DNA of 64,000 nucleotides, from assembly GCA_036346355.1 (NCBI GenBank), contig CM070572.1:57758256-57822255 (forward strand), read 5' to 3'. This document shows positions 22,751 through 34,592 of this stretch, piece after piece; positions within the stretch are counted from its first letter, which is position 1, and each line of letters begins with the position of its first letter. Under the pieces are notes generated by a model. It saw nothing but the letters and a program-made list of their open reading frames with translations. It searched no databases and was not told where the DNA came from. Made by a program: the position numbers and the translations under genes. This DNA comes from Rhipidocladum racemiflorum. Lineage: Eukaryota; Streptophyta; Magnoliopsida; Poales; Poaceae.

Positions 22751-24325
22751 TTACACATTGTCTTCATCATCGTCGGAAGCCGCGTACTCCGATCCACCAC
22801 TGCCATTGCCACTCCCAGTCGCTGAAGGTGGGGAGGAGACAATGCCGAACAGCCTGTTGGCAGACGACTCCTCATCGCTCTCCTCTGAAGATCCTGAAGA
22901 GTCACTAGGAGAGATCGCTTCACCAAGGTGGCGACGAATGTCTCTAATCCCCTTGCCGTTCTTCTTGACCTCCCGACGAAGCTCCTTTTGCTGAGTGGAG
23001 ATATCGCGACAAAGGTAGAAGATGTGCTTCAACATCTTCTGAAGCGTGCTGCTGGAGGTATCTGAAGGCACAGAGGGAACAGCAAGGGAAGCAACTGGAG
23101 CAGTAAATGAACTTGTCCTCGAAGGACGTCCTCTGGGAGGCTTAGGAGTAGGACCTGGGATAGGTGGAGCTGGAGGAGCAGAAGGTGCGCGGACCTTGTA
23201 GGACAAATGCTCCACATCTTTGATAAACTTGAGTCCACTGACATTAGTAATCAGAGCCATCACAAAAGGGGCATAGCTGTAGCTGCTCATGTTGCTCTGT
23301 GCATTCTGCCTCATTGTCTCCCACAAGAAATTAACAACATCAAACGGGTGAGAGCGCTCAACAAGATGGAATAGCAAGTTCCTACCAAAGGAACTGATGG
23401 TAGAGGCATCTCCCTCCTTGGGCCAAAGAGTGACCCGAAATATCCTGTACAGCACAGCTGGCACCTCCTTCAGACCCTTGATGGTCCCAACCGTGAAGCG
23501 CTAAGAAGTGTCATAAAGTGCCTCGATCTGCTCAGGAGTCATTACTTTCTTTGCATGCAGCTTAGGACTCCCATCAAATCTGAGGTTGAGCACTCTAGCA
23601 AACCTCTTCTTGTTAGCCACATACCAGACTCTGTCTGTCATCCACCAAATAGCTTCCTCATTCTTGTCGAAGTAGAGGGTGGCATAAAATTGCATGATCA
23701 CCTCATTGTTCCAATCATACTTGAAAGACATGAGGTTCTTTATCTGCTGCTGCTCACAGATCTGAATAACCTGATCAAATACTGCATTCTCAGCTCTAGC
23801 CATGTACTCCCAGTCAATTGTTTTCATTCTGACTACTGGATGCTCAAGTGGGTAGAGAACCGTCTCATAATAATCTGACTGAAATCTGTTCCAGAAACGA
23901 CGATCTACATACTCATCCTGATGGAATTCCAGAGGATCCTTCTTTCTATTTTCCACTATCGCTTTTCCTTTACCGAAGCCAGTCCGATAGTCAATGACAC
24001 GGAAATGACTAACTGTCCCGGGGTACCTCCAAACGGGCTTGGCTTTAGCCAAGGGTCCGATGAAACTTCCAGAGTTCCGAAAATCTCTTCTCTTCTGATC
24101 ACGTAGTCTGGCATGTGCATCTGCTGGATGCTCATCTGGATCGGGTTGAGGCTGCTGAAGAGGAACAGTAGGGGCACCAATGGCAAGGCTAGCACCCCTA
24201 CCAGCTGGCTGTTTGGCCACGGCATGCCTTTGTCTCTTTGGTGGTGGAGAATGCGGAGGAGAATCCTTGGGAAGATCGCCACCACCAGACGTGCCCTGAG
24301 TCGGATCCATCTGACCAGACAACAT
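22751..24325 (-). pseudogene. Post-pol ORF, plant-transposon-protein-like, one stop
   Basis: Sense ORF between pol and the 3' LTR, in the position where some Sireviruses carry an env-like or unknown ORF. One frame runs from 24325 to 22751 (about 525 codons), interrupted once by TAG at about 23501. The N-terminus is Pro/Gln-rich with a basic PPPKRQRHAVAKQP. The central part (DRRFWNRFQSDYYETV, YDWNNEVIMQFYATLYF, ending near MTPEQIEALYD) resembles the domain labelled putative plant transposon protein in grass genomes. The C-terminal part has a Pro-rich linker and an acidic Ser-rich tail (EESDEESS, SDDDEDNV). No signal peptide or convincing membrane span is seen, which argues against a true envelope. 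Function unknown. Confidence 0.7.
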
Positions 24326-25343
24326 GAATGAAAGGAATTAGCCGTGAAGCGACTTACAAAGCAGCAAGAAGTGGATTCTAGCCGAAGCACATAACCCGGA
24401 GACTCCGGATCTTTTACCCGGATACTCTGGATTACAGACGGAGACTCCGGATAAAATATTCGGATACTCCGGATTACAGCTGGAGACTCTGGATAAAATA
24501 TCCGGATACTTCGGATGTGCCAGAGCACGCGCGAGGCGAGATGGAGATTGAGAGAACCAACGCTAAGACGACAAGCATTAGGTCTTTACCACCGAAAGAA
24601 TGACCAAGGAGACGAATAGAGACGAAATCTAGCAAGAAATTCGCGAGCTAAGGCAAGAGAAATTGAACTCACCTCAAGGAATTAGAACACGAAGAACACG
24701 GGTGAGGGAAGGGCTTCTCCGATCTTGAGGGCCAAAAGAAATGAAGATGACCCGCACCCTAGACAAGCCGGAGAAAAACGGAGGTGCCCTAAGATGAGGA
24801 AGGGATGAAGCAAAACCGGAAATGGGGAAGGTTAGGGCAAAGCCTCCTTACCTTGATCTTCAAAGTGAGTGGGAGGAGGGGTTCCAAGCGCCCTAGATTG
24901 AATGAGGAGAGGAACTGTCCTTGCCCAAGATGAGAACGGGAGAGAGAGAGGCGCGGTGAGAAAAAGGAGAGAAATGAGAAACCGCGCGGGGGTTTGGGAG
25001 TTAAACCCGAAACCCCTAACCCAGAGAGTCCGGTATTTAGTATGGAGACTCCGGATTAACCGGATACTCCAGATTTAAATCCCGGATACTCCAGGTTCTC
25101 CAGCTCGGGATGAAACAAGGATTTACAAGGAGAGATCCATCTTACGACAAAGAGAAACGGGGAGGGAAACCCTAGAACGTCCAATTACTGTGTGACTAGC
25201 GGCCAATCAAGCAGTCAAGCCATAGTCACATAGCAATGACCTGATCCGAGGATCAAGAACCAAAAACACAAGAAGTTCAAAGAAAAAGATAAATAAGATT
25301 TTGAAATTCATTTTCCATTCAACAAACAATATGTGAGCACTTC
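24326..25343 (-). other. Spacer between pol and post-pol ORF with palindromic motifs
   Basis: No coding signal. Two clusters of the LTR-type motif CCGGA-N3-TCCGG and decayed versions lie at about 24393-24520 and 25025-25100, outside the LTR. Purine-rich runs are frequent from 24600 to 25000. Confidence 0.6.
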
Positions 25344-26919
25344 TCAAGCCACATTACGAGAGTCTAAAATATTTAGACCACTTCTCAGCTCGCAGAACCT
25401 TTTCTCATCAAGGGGCTTGGTAAAAATATCGGCTAATTGATCATTTGTGCTCACATGTTGGATATCAATTTCGCCTTTGGTTGCGTGGTCTCTTAGGAAA
25501 TGATGGCGAATATCGATATGTTTTGTACGGGAGTGTTGGATGGGATTGTTAGCAATCTTTATGGCACTCTCATTATCACACAATAGTGGGACACTCTTGT
25601 AGGATAAGCCATTATCACTTAAGGTTTGTCTCATCCAAAGTAATTGGGCACAAAAACTCCCGGCAGCTATATATTCGGCTTCGGCAGTGGATAGGGCTAC
25701 AGAATTTTGTTTCTTGGAAGATCACGAGACTAGAGACCTACCCAAGAATTGGCAAGTTCCCGAGGTATTCTTCCTATCCACTTCGCAACCGGCATAATCC
25801 GTATCGGAATAGCCAACTAATTCAAAGGTCATCCTTTCGGATACCAAAGTCCAAAATGAGGAGTGTGCACTAAGTATCTTAAGATTCTCTTAACGGCCAC
25901 CATGTGGCACTCTTTAGGAGCGGCTTGAAAACGTGCATACATGCAAACACTAAGCATGATATCGGGCCTAGATGCACAAAGGTAAAGGAGAGAACCGATC
26001 ATCGAACGATATACCTTTTGGATGACCGGTTTACCTTCCTTATCGAGGTCTAGATGCCCGTTGGCTTGCATGGGTGTCTTTATGGGCTTGGCATCCTCCA
26101 TTCCAAACTTCTTGAGCATGTCCTTGATGTATTTGGTTTGGAAAATGAAGGTTCCTTCCTTGAGTTGTTTGACTTGAAAACCAAGGAAGAACTTCAACTC
26201 TCCCATCATGGACATCTCGAATCTTTTAGTCATTGTCTTACTAAACTCTTTACACAGATGTTCGTTAGTAGATCCAAATATAATGTCATCGACATATATT
26301 TGGCACACAAATAAATCATTATCAATGTGCTTAGTAAAGAGAGTAGGGTCGGCCTTTCCGACTACAAAACCTTGTCCGAGAAGGAAATCTCGTAGACACT
26401 CGAACCATGCTCTTGGTGCTTGCTTAAGTCCATAGAGGGCTTTGTGTAGGTAGTAGACATGGTCCAGATGTCTTGGATCTTCAAAACCAGGTGGTTGCTC
26501 GACATAGACCATCTTGGAGAGTGGTCCATTTAGGAAGGCGCTTTTCACGTCCATTTGATACAACTTAAAATCATGGTGAGTAGCAAAGGCAAGTAATATT
26601 CTAATAGATTCAAGCCTAGCTACTGGAGCATATGTTTCATCGAAATCCAAACCTTCGATTTGTGTGTACCCTTGAGCAATCAATTGAGCTTTGTTCCTCG
26701 TCACGATTCCATTTTTGTCTTGCTTGTTACGGAAGACCCAATTTGTGCCAATGACATTTTGCTTGGGTCTTTCGACAAGCTCTCAAACTTGATTTCGCTT
26801 GAAGTTGTTCAGCTCCTCTTGCATAGCCATCACCCAATCCGGATCTTTGAGTGCTTCATCTACCTTAAGAGGCTCAAGAGAAGATACAAACGAGTAAAAT
26901 TCACAAAAATTCGCACCTC
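25344..26919 (-). pseudogene. Copia reverse transcriptase-RNase H
   Basis: Minus strand. RT frame from about 26704 to 25829: DETYAPVARLESIRILLAF, MDVKSAFLNG, QPPGFEDP and the catalytic YVDDIIFGS are intact. A TGA at 26783-26785 replaces the usual Trp before ELVERPKQ. A frameshift near 25829 separates RT from RNase H, whose C-terminal part (25634-25344) is open: LLCDNESAIKIANNP, RTKHIDIRHHFLRD, ADIFTKPL. The upstream end is cut by the nested solo LTR at 26925. Confidence 0.88.
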
Positions 26920-26924
26920 GAGAT

Positions 26925-29900
26925 TGTAACACCCCAAAATTTTGCTTCTCTTAAATTCATGTGTGATTTGGCACTTTGGTGAATTTTTGGAATTTTCTGG
27001 AATTTATTTGGATTTATTTGGAATTTATTTGAATTTATTCCATTTTGAAATAATTAAAGAATTTAATTTTGCAAATAAAATTTTGTTGGAAATATTTTAT
27101 TTGAGTCCAAAATGATCCAAAATATTTTCCAGAATTTTTCTGAGTCATTTGCTATTTTTAATGAATTAAATGAATTACTGGGAATTATTTTAAATATTAA
27201 ATCATTGGAAATCCAACTCGTCGGATCTTGTTCATCCGGCCGAAGTCGGAACCGAGTCGGACTCGAGTCAGGCAGAGCCAGTTGACTCGATCAAACCAGC
27301 TCAAAACCCTAATCAATCCCAACCGTTGGATCAAGATCCAACGGCTGAGATCCGCCCGTACCGGTTCGAGCCGTATCCGGCCCGGATTCGATCGCGCCCG
27401 TGCGATCGTGGCCGTTGATCGTGCCACGTGGACGGCTGAGCGTCATCGTCTCCGCCGAGTCCGGCCGGACTCGCCGCCGCGCCGCCGTGTAGAATTAGGT
27501 TTCCGTCTCGCACGAACGCCGAGGCTATTTAAAGCCCTGGTCACGCCCGAGGTTGCCCTCATCCTTGCGCACCGTTCCCCAAGCCATCTACCTCGAGCCG
27601 CCGTTTGCCGTGCGAGCTCGCCGTAGTTGAGCGCCACTCCGCCGCGGTTTTTGCTCGATTCGCCGCCGTCCGTCGTCTTCGCCCGAGAAGGAGCCCAGAT
27701 CCGGAATCCGTGGACGAGACGCACGAAGGGAGGACTCATCTCGCCGAGCAACCCCAAACGCCATCGGGCTCGTCGTCGTTCGTCTCCGGTGGGCTGCAGC
27801 GGCCGCTGCGTCGCCATCACCCTCGCGAGCTCTGTGGACCGTCCGATCTTGATCGTGCGGTTGAGGTGAGTTCACGTGTTCCAAACCGGTTAGATGCGGA
27901 CCGTTGGATCAAGATCCAGCGGTTCACAATCGCCACGCGTCGTAGTAGTGATTATTATAGGATTAGATCCGGACCGTCCGATCTAGATCGAACGACCCAC
28001 GATCATCGAGTAGATTCAACGCGTTAACCCTGGATCTAATCGCGACCGTTGAATTTCAAATCAACGGTAGGGATTGCGCCACGTGTGTCGGGAAGCCTGG
28101 CCGTCGCGATCGGGCCCACGCTGGCAGCGTCGTGTAGGACCCGACACGCGGCCCGCGTGTCGAGGGGCCGCATGTCGCTGGCTAATCGAATAGCGCCGAC
28201 GTCACCCATGACGTCACGATGGGTCCCACCGCCGACCGTGGTGAGTCCCCGCCGACGTCGGCGATGACGCGTCACCCGGTGGGCCCACATGTCGGCGACA
28301 CGCGTAGAGTCGTGGGCCGAGTCCACAGTAGACCCGAGCCGAAGCGTGGACCAAGTCCATGGACCGGTGACGTCGACCAACCAATCGAGAGGCTGCCACG
28401 TGTCCATGCCGACGCAATAATTAATTTCGAAAAAGAAAATGATTTATTAATTCGAAATAATGATTTGATTTTGTTTCAAACTTCAAACGCTTATAACTTT
28501 TGCGTTTCAACTCCGATTTGAGTGATTCAAATTTCTAAATTTGTATAAAATTAAGATCTACTTAAATATAAATTTTATTTAATTTTTGGACTAAAGTTTT
28601 TCTCTGTAAAATTATTTAATTGATTATTTAAACTTTAAATAATCATAACTTTTGCGTTTAACTCCGAATTTGACGATTCCAGTTTCTAAAAATCCATAAA
28701 ATTATGTTCTCTCTGTTTATGGATTTTATTTGGATGTTTGGACACTTTTTACCTATTGTTTATTCGTGTATTTGCTATTTGCACGCTTTACGAGTAGACG
28801 TTGAAGTGCCGGAAGGATTCGAAGGAGAAGTATTGACTCAGGATCCAACTCAAGACCAAGAGCAAGTACTTTTTGAAGGCAAGTTGTGCTTTGACCATGT
28901 TGATCCTATTTCGAAATCTATTTTGATTTAAACTATTGCATGCTAGTTCAATTAGAAAAATACTTTGTTTAAACATGGGGGTTAGATAAGTACCAATTTG
29001 CTGTATGACACCTTGATTATTTAAGTATGTGCCATGACCCTTGTCACCCTAGTTGTGGATTACTAGTTGGACATTATTAGATTGCCAACATGGGTTCTAG
29101 ACCGTTGTAGTATTCTGCTTAGACCTGCTACGTGCTCATAACATGATTTTGGATAATCAAATGTTAATGTTGACTTAATGATATATTGAACCTGTTTTGG
29201 AAAAGTATCATGTGATGTTGAAGGCACGTGGTGCATGGTAATCAACTGGGGTTTGATAAACAGTTTTCGACCGGGGCATGTGGCAAGAGTAATCAGGTGG
29301 GCCAATTGTGGCATTGGGGATGTTGATTTGGTTCTTCGGGTAGTCTTGCCCTGGTCACTCTAAGGACTTAACCTTGCAAGCCTTTGAACTGGGTCATACT
29401 TGCAACCACATGGCTGGAATGGGACGGCCCTAGTTGACTAAGTCGCTAAGGACTCACTTGTGGAGCCTCAGGGTGTCAGTTACACCGTTTGTGTGATTGT
29501 GCGGGGAGCGTGTCGTGGGCGTGGCCGAGATACCCATCTAACGGTGTGTTGGTCCCATACTTCGCCTTGGCTAAGGGAAGGGATGGTGTAGAGCCTGCAG
29601 GAGAGGACCACCTGTGTTGTTTGAGGCTTCCGAAAGGCTTTATTACTGAGGAACTTCGCCTTTGTGGTGTTTGATTTGTATCTTGTGGGTAAAGTGCATA
29701 ACCTCTGCAGAGTTTAGAATCTATTCGAATAGCCGGAGTCCACGATCGACAATGCTCGGGGATTACAGTCAAGGGTTAGACTTTACGAAAATAACTTGGA
29801 TTTGAAAGGTTGGTTTGGCTTAATAATGAAGATGATGGAAATGTGGTTTAGGATGGGGAAAAATGTTTATTAAACTTCTTGAAAAGTTATTTACGCTTTA

Positions 29901-30416
29901 CTTATTTCTCACGCTTTCGAATCTACTTATATTACTTGTCAAAAGTCAAGCATCGCAAATATACCTTGAGCTATTCCTTTGTACCAAGCCATGCATATAG
30001 TATATTAGCAGCATTCGTGCATTGCATGACTTCTTGAGTACCAAGTACTCACCCTTGCCTCAACACAACACCAGTTGAAGAGGAGACTACGCCCGGCCGG
30101 AGGAGGAATTCCAAGAGGATCCGTCTACTTAGGAAGCGAGCCGGTCGGTTGCCTGTGGTATCTTGGATGGCGCCACGAAGTTATTTGATTTTCATTGCTA
30201 TTATCTCTCTTTTAATAAGTTTTGCCTTGCGAGGCATATATTTGTAACTTGGCCATAAGGTCGAGTAACCAGTTTGGTTATTTAAATAAAGTACTTGATA
30301 ACATCGAATGGTATGATTGTGATATTTACCGATGTTAAGACTGTGTGCACTAGCGCGTTCCTGGACTAGTGCTGAATACACAGAGGGTCCGGATTTGCAA
30401 ATTCGGGGTCCCGACA
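26925..30416 (+). repeat. Solo LTR of the chromovirus family
   Basis: 3492 bases from TGTAACACCCCAAAATTTT to GGGGTCCCGACA, flanked by GAGAT at 26920-26924 and 30417-30421. It is the same LTR as those of the complete chromovirus at 34593-46970, but in the opposite orientation, and has no internal region. It interrupts the Sirevirus pol between integrase and RT. Palindromes of the type CCGTTGGATC-N2-GATCCAACGG occur at 27323-27344 and 27901-27922. Confidence 0.93.
28704..28931 (+). CDS. 75-codon ORF inside the chromovirus solo LTR
   Basis: ATG to stop on the LTR sense strand, starting MFSLFMDFIWMF, with a hydrophobic first third and an acidic part (VEVPEGFEGEVLTQ). The same frame with the same start and stop is kept in both LTRs of the complete element (36070-36297, 45086-45313). 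I counted five base differences against the copy at 36070, three of them changing an amino acid. It may be a real small protein or simply conserved LTR sequence. Confidence 0.35.
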   Translation: MFSLFMDFIWMFGHFLPIVYSCICYLHALRVDVEVPEGFEGEVLTQDPTQDQEQVLFEGKLCFDHVDPISKSILI

Positions 30417-30421
30417 GAGAT

Positions 30422-31738
30422 CTAGTAGATACTCCCTTGTTAATGTCTCCAAGAATGTTGTCGACCAGATGATCTCGTTGAATACTTTGATGCACTCTTG
30501 GGTGAGGTACGGTTGAATTTGAAGCTTAAATAGGTTCCTCATCATCTTGAGAAGCATTTGAACCATCTTGAGCTTGCTTGGATGAACACGAAATCTCCCC
30601 TGAAGCATTCACATCCGGAGTGTCCAGTATTGGACCCAGAGACTCCGGACCAGTCCGGATACTCCGGGTGGGAGTGCTCGGGTTAGGTTCTGGAATTTGA
30701 GGTCTCACCTCACCAATTGCCAACTTCTTTATTGCTTCGCAAGGTGGTTCTTCCCTATCAATTACGGCACAATCAACTTGTTCTACTTGAGAATCGTTAG
30801 TCTCATCAAAAGTTACGTCACGCGAAATTTCAACCACACCAGTGGTGTTGTTGAAAATCCGGTATGCATAAGCATTAGATCCATAACCAAGTAAGAAGCC
30901 TTCAACTATTTTAGGAGCAAATTTAGAAGACTTAGCTCTTTTGTTGAGGATGTAACATTTGCTTCCGAAAACTCAGAAGTAGGATACATTGGGTTTCTTG
31001 CCGGTGAGCAGCTCATATGCTGTCTTCTTCAAGATCTTGTGAAAATAGAGACGGTTGGTGCTGTGGCATACGGTGTTGATGGCTTCCGCCAAAAAACTGT
31101 CGGACACCTTGTACTCATCAAGCATTGTCCGCGCCATCTCGATGAGGATTTGATTCTTCCTTTCGGCCACCCCATTTTGTTGAGGGGAGTAGGGGGCGAA
31201 AATTCATGCTTGATCCCTTCTTCATCGAGATATTCCTCAACTCCAATATTTTTGAACTCGGTGCCGTTGTCGCTTCGAATTCTCTTGATCTTTACTTCAA
31301 ACTCATTTTGTGCTCTTTTCATGAATTTCTTTAGTGTCACTTGGACTTCACCTTTATCATGCAAGAAAAACACCCAAGTGAAGCGAGAAAAATCGTCAAC
31401 AATAACCAAACCATACTTACTTCCCCCGATGCTTATGTAGGCGACCGGACCGAAAAGATCCATATGAAGCATTTCCAACGGTCTTGAGGTCGTCATCACG
31501 TTATTGGCGGGATGAGGAGCACCGACTTGCTTACCCGCTTAACAGGCGCTACAAACTCTATCTTTCTCAAAGATAACATCAGTTGGACCAACATGGGCTA
31601 GTCGGTGATGCCATAGCCACAAACTCCTATGTACAAACTCTATCTTTCTCAAAGATAACATCAGTTGGACCAAGAATGTGCATCCGCTATCCAAAATCCA
31701 ACTTGTTCCACCGGAGATATAAGCCTACAAAAGAAATT
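30422..31738 (-). pseudogene. Copia integrase with protease remnant
   Basis: The protease is reduced to its active-site start, WILDSGCT (about 31700), followed at once by integrase sequence, so nearly all of the protease is deleted. A 42-base stretch is present twice (31551-31592, 31633-31674) at this junction. Integrase: HHRLAHVGP and VCSAC of the zinc domain, then TAA (about 31540) instead of a Gln codon; core domain 31499-31029 with Asp in LHMDLFGP, Asp in IRSDNGTEF, and the Glu part in AERKNQILIEMARTM (31170). The C-terminal linker at 30526-30837 contains the repeat motif seen in the LTR. Non-functional. Confidence 0.85.
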
Positions 31739-33963
31739 TTAGAATTTGCACTTTGGTACCCAAACTTGTTTAGATCCACGCACATTAGTAACAAGAGACT
31801 TCGGAACCCAAATGGAACGAATAAGAGAAGCATCTCTAGGCTTACGCCCAATATGATATGCAACTACACGACCAAGATTAGTTCTCTTAAGTACATAGGA
31901 AGCAAAGAACTCGGAATGAGCTTTGTGGTTGGACGTTCCTTCGCCTTTTATAAAGTGAATAGGCTTGCTTAAAGGAGCAACCACAATGTTGCTCTCTTTG
32001 CCCTTTGGTGGAACATACCCAAGCCCTTGCTTCTTGGGATTACCTTGCCGCTTACCAAGAAACTCCTCTAAACCTTTGCTAGCCTTGTAGGACTTTTGAA
32101 GTCCATCTTCAAGCATCCCCTTGAGCTTCTCATTTTCATGGGCCAAGACTTTCAAAGTCTCACGGTTAGTAGCACAGGTAACAACATCAATATTATAGCA
32201 TCTAGCGCATCCATTGCTAGTTGAAGGTATTGAAATATTGGAGTTGTCAATCGAGGTAGGAGGATTATTCGAGAGATCAACAAGCTTCACTTCAAGAGCC
32301 TTGCAAGCATCTGTTGCTTGAGCAAGTTGCTCTAAGAGTGAAGCATTGGTGATCTCAAGACTAATTACTTCCATCTTGGTCAAATTTGAGCTTTTGACCA
32401 ATTCCTCGTTTTTCTTTCTTTCAAAAGCTAGGCTCTTCTCTAGCTCAAGATTTTTCTCCTTTTCAAGCACGAGTAAATTCTCTTGAGCTTCGAGAGTAGC
32501 CTCCTTTTGTTCAACAATTTCCTCCAATTTTTCAATATCTTTAAGAAGTAAGTCTAACTTTTTAATATCGAAATCATTCATACTCTTGAATACCACCTCA
32601 TCATCATCGCTAGCATCATCACAATCATCCAAGCTATAATCAACAATAGAAGGGATGGAATTTTTGGATGATACCTTGTGCCCCTTTGCCATAAAGCACA
32701 TTGGAGCGTCTTCATCTTCATCGCTTAGGTTGTCGAAGAGACTCTTCGACTTTGTCGGTGGAGTAGCGATGGCGACGGATGTGAGTCCTCCTTCATTGTC
32801 GGAGTTGGACTCGGACTCGGACTCGGACTCGGAGTCGGAGTTCCATTCCTTTCCAATGTAGGCATGACCCTTGCCCTTGTACTTCTTGCTCTTATCCTTG
32901 TCCTTCTTTCGGAATTTGTCCTTCTTATGGGGTTTGTCTTCCTTGTTTTCCTTTTGTGGACACTCGGCAATGAAGTGGCCGGGTTCTCCACACTCATAGC
33001 ATTTCCGGGTTGAATGTCTTCCTCTTGACTTGTTTCCATACCCTTTGGAATGACTCCCCGGCTTGTAACCCTTCTTCTTTAAGAATTTATTGAATCTTCT
33101 TACTAGCAAAGCCATGTCTTCGTTTGTCAAAGGACCACTTGACTCTTCATCACTTAAGCTCTCTTCGGCTTCTTGTGCTATCTTGACAGCTTTCAAAGCA
33201 ATGCCCTTCTTCTTGCCGGACTTAGTTCTTCTTCTACCACTTCCGCTTCCTTGACCATCATCTCATCCATCATTATCCTCCCAATTACATCATGTGGAGT
33301 AAGTGTGTCGAAGTTTGGCCGGTCGCAAATGAGTTGAACCAGGTTGCGGTTGGTGGGGGTGATCACTCGAAGAATGATCTTGACTATGGCCTTGTCGGTG
33401 AGCTCGATGCTTCCATGTCCCTTAGCTTGATTCACCAACACCATCAAGCGGTCAAACATCTTCGTGTATGATTCTCCTTCTTCCAATGTGAATCGGCTTA
33501 GTTCACCAATGATGAGCTCAATCTTGGATTCACGGACACTTGATATGCCTTCATGTGTTACCATGAGTCTTTCCCAAATAGCCTTGGCATCCTCAAGTCC
33601 ATCAACACGATTGAATTCACTGTCACTTAGAGCATTGAATAAGGCGTTGACGGCCAAATCATTGAAGTGTTGAGCTTTCTTTTCTTCGGGAGTGAGATTG
33701 CTAGGATCCGCGGCTTTGAAACCTGTCTCAACAATCTCTCAAATACAAGGGTGAAGTGATCTTAAGTGCATCTTCATCTTATGTTTCCATGCGGCATAGC
33801 GAGTGCCATCGAAGTGAGGCGCTCGGCCGGAGGACACGGAAACGTAAGATGTGGAGCTTGAGACTCCTACGAAAGAATAATCATAAGGAATTTCAACCCC
33901 CTTACCGGAACCAGTGGCCTTCTCTTAGTCATGGGTTTCGGTAACCTTCTCTATTTCCGACAT
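31739..33963 (-). pseudogene. Sirevirus Gag, two stops and one frameshift
   Basis: Start at 33963 (MSEIEKVTE), just downstream of the primer site. A TAA at the 13th codon, a TGA near 33738 and a frameshift near 33200 break it. Parts: capsid core (NALFNALSDSEFNRV, 33657-33193), zinc knuckle CYECGEPGHFIAECP (about 33000), an acidic run of Ser-Glu/Asp repeats encoded by a GGACTC hexanucleotide repeat (32806-32835), and a long coiled-coil (about 32560-32270). It ends ...GSKQVWVPK, directly before the deleted protease. Extended C-terminal Gag with coiled coil is known for Sireviruses. Confidence 0.85.
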
Positions 33964-34004
33964 CTCAAATTCTCCAAGCGGTTAAGCCAAAACTGCGGAT
34001 ATTT

Positions 34005-34019
34005 GGCTCTGATACCAAT
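34005..34019 (-). other. Primer binding site of the Sirevirus
   Basis: ATTGGTATCAGAGCC on the minus strand immediately after the 5' LTR end; it matches the initiator methionine tRNA complement used by copia elements. Confidence 0.9.
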
Positions 34020-34592
34020 TGAACGGACCAGAGATGTCGCCTAGAGGGGGGTGAATAGGCGAATTAAAAAATTATAGTGGAATAAAATCTACCTGAGCAG
34101 GTCAACCCGGACACTCCGGATGTTTTGTCCGGATACTCCGGATGGTCCAGATTATCCGAGCAATATATCCGGATACTCTGGGTGAACCAGCTCGAACCAA
34201 GAAACTAAATCTACTCAGTTTAACGACAGGCTACTTGAAAGAAATGCTTCTAAATGAAGTCAAGTACCTTAAGCAAGAATAGATCTGGAGCCAACACAAA
34301 TACACAAGTAGATCGGGGCTCCACAAGCTCAAAGCAACACAAAGTAAGCTAAAGTAAATAGAAGGAGTGAAGACCACGATTTTTACCGAAGTTCGGATTC
34401 TTGAAGGGAATCCTACGTCTCCGTTGAGGTGGCTCGGTCACACTTGAGCCGGGGTCTTTTTCAACCCGCTTTCCTCCCGGTGTTGCACAAATGCACTCGC
34501 CGGCTTCACTTCTTGTCTCTTCCCATTCGGAGGCGAGACTTGCCTTCACAAACCACCGGAGCACACCACAATCCTTGGTTGCTCCCGGTAAC

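Noticed and set aside
22751..24325. Envelope gene of the Sirevirus
   Set aside because: The position fits, but no signal peptide, cleavage site or membrane anchor is visible; the sequence looks like a plant transposon protein.
27228..28407. Overlapping Arg/Pro-rich frames in the GC-rich part of the chromovirus solo LTR
   Set aside because: They appear on both strands and are not kept at the same places in the other two LTR copies; they are caused by GC content.
32806..32842. Independent microsatellite
   Set aside because: The GGACTC repeat is in frame and encodes the Ser-Glu/Asp run of Gag, so it is treated as part of that gene.
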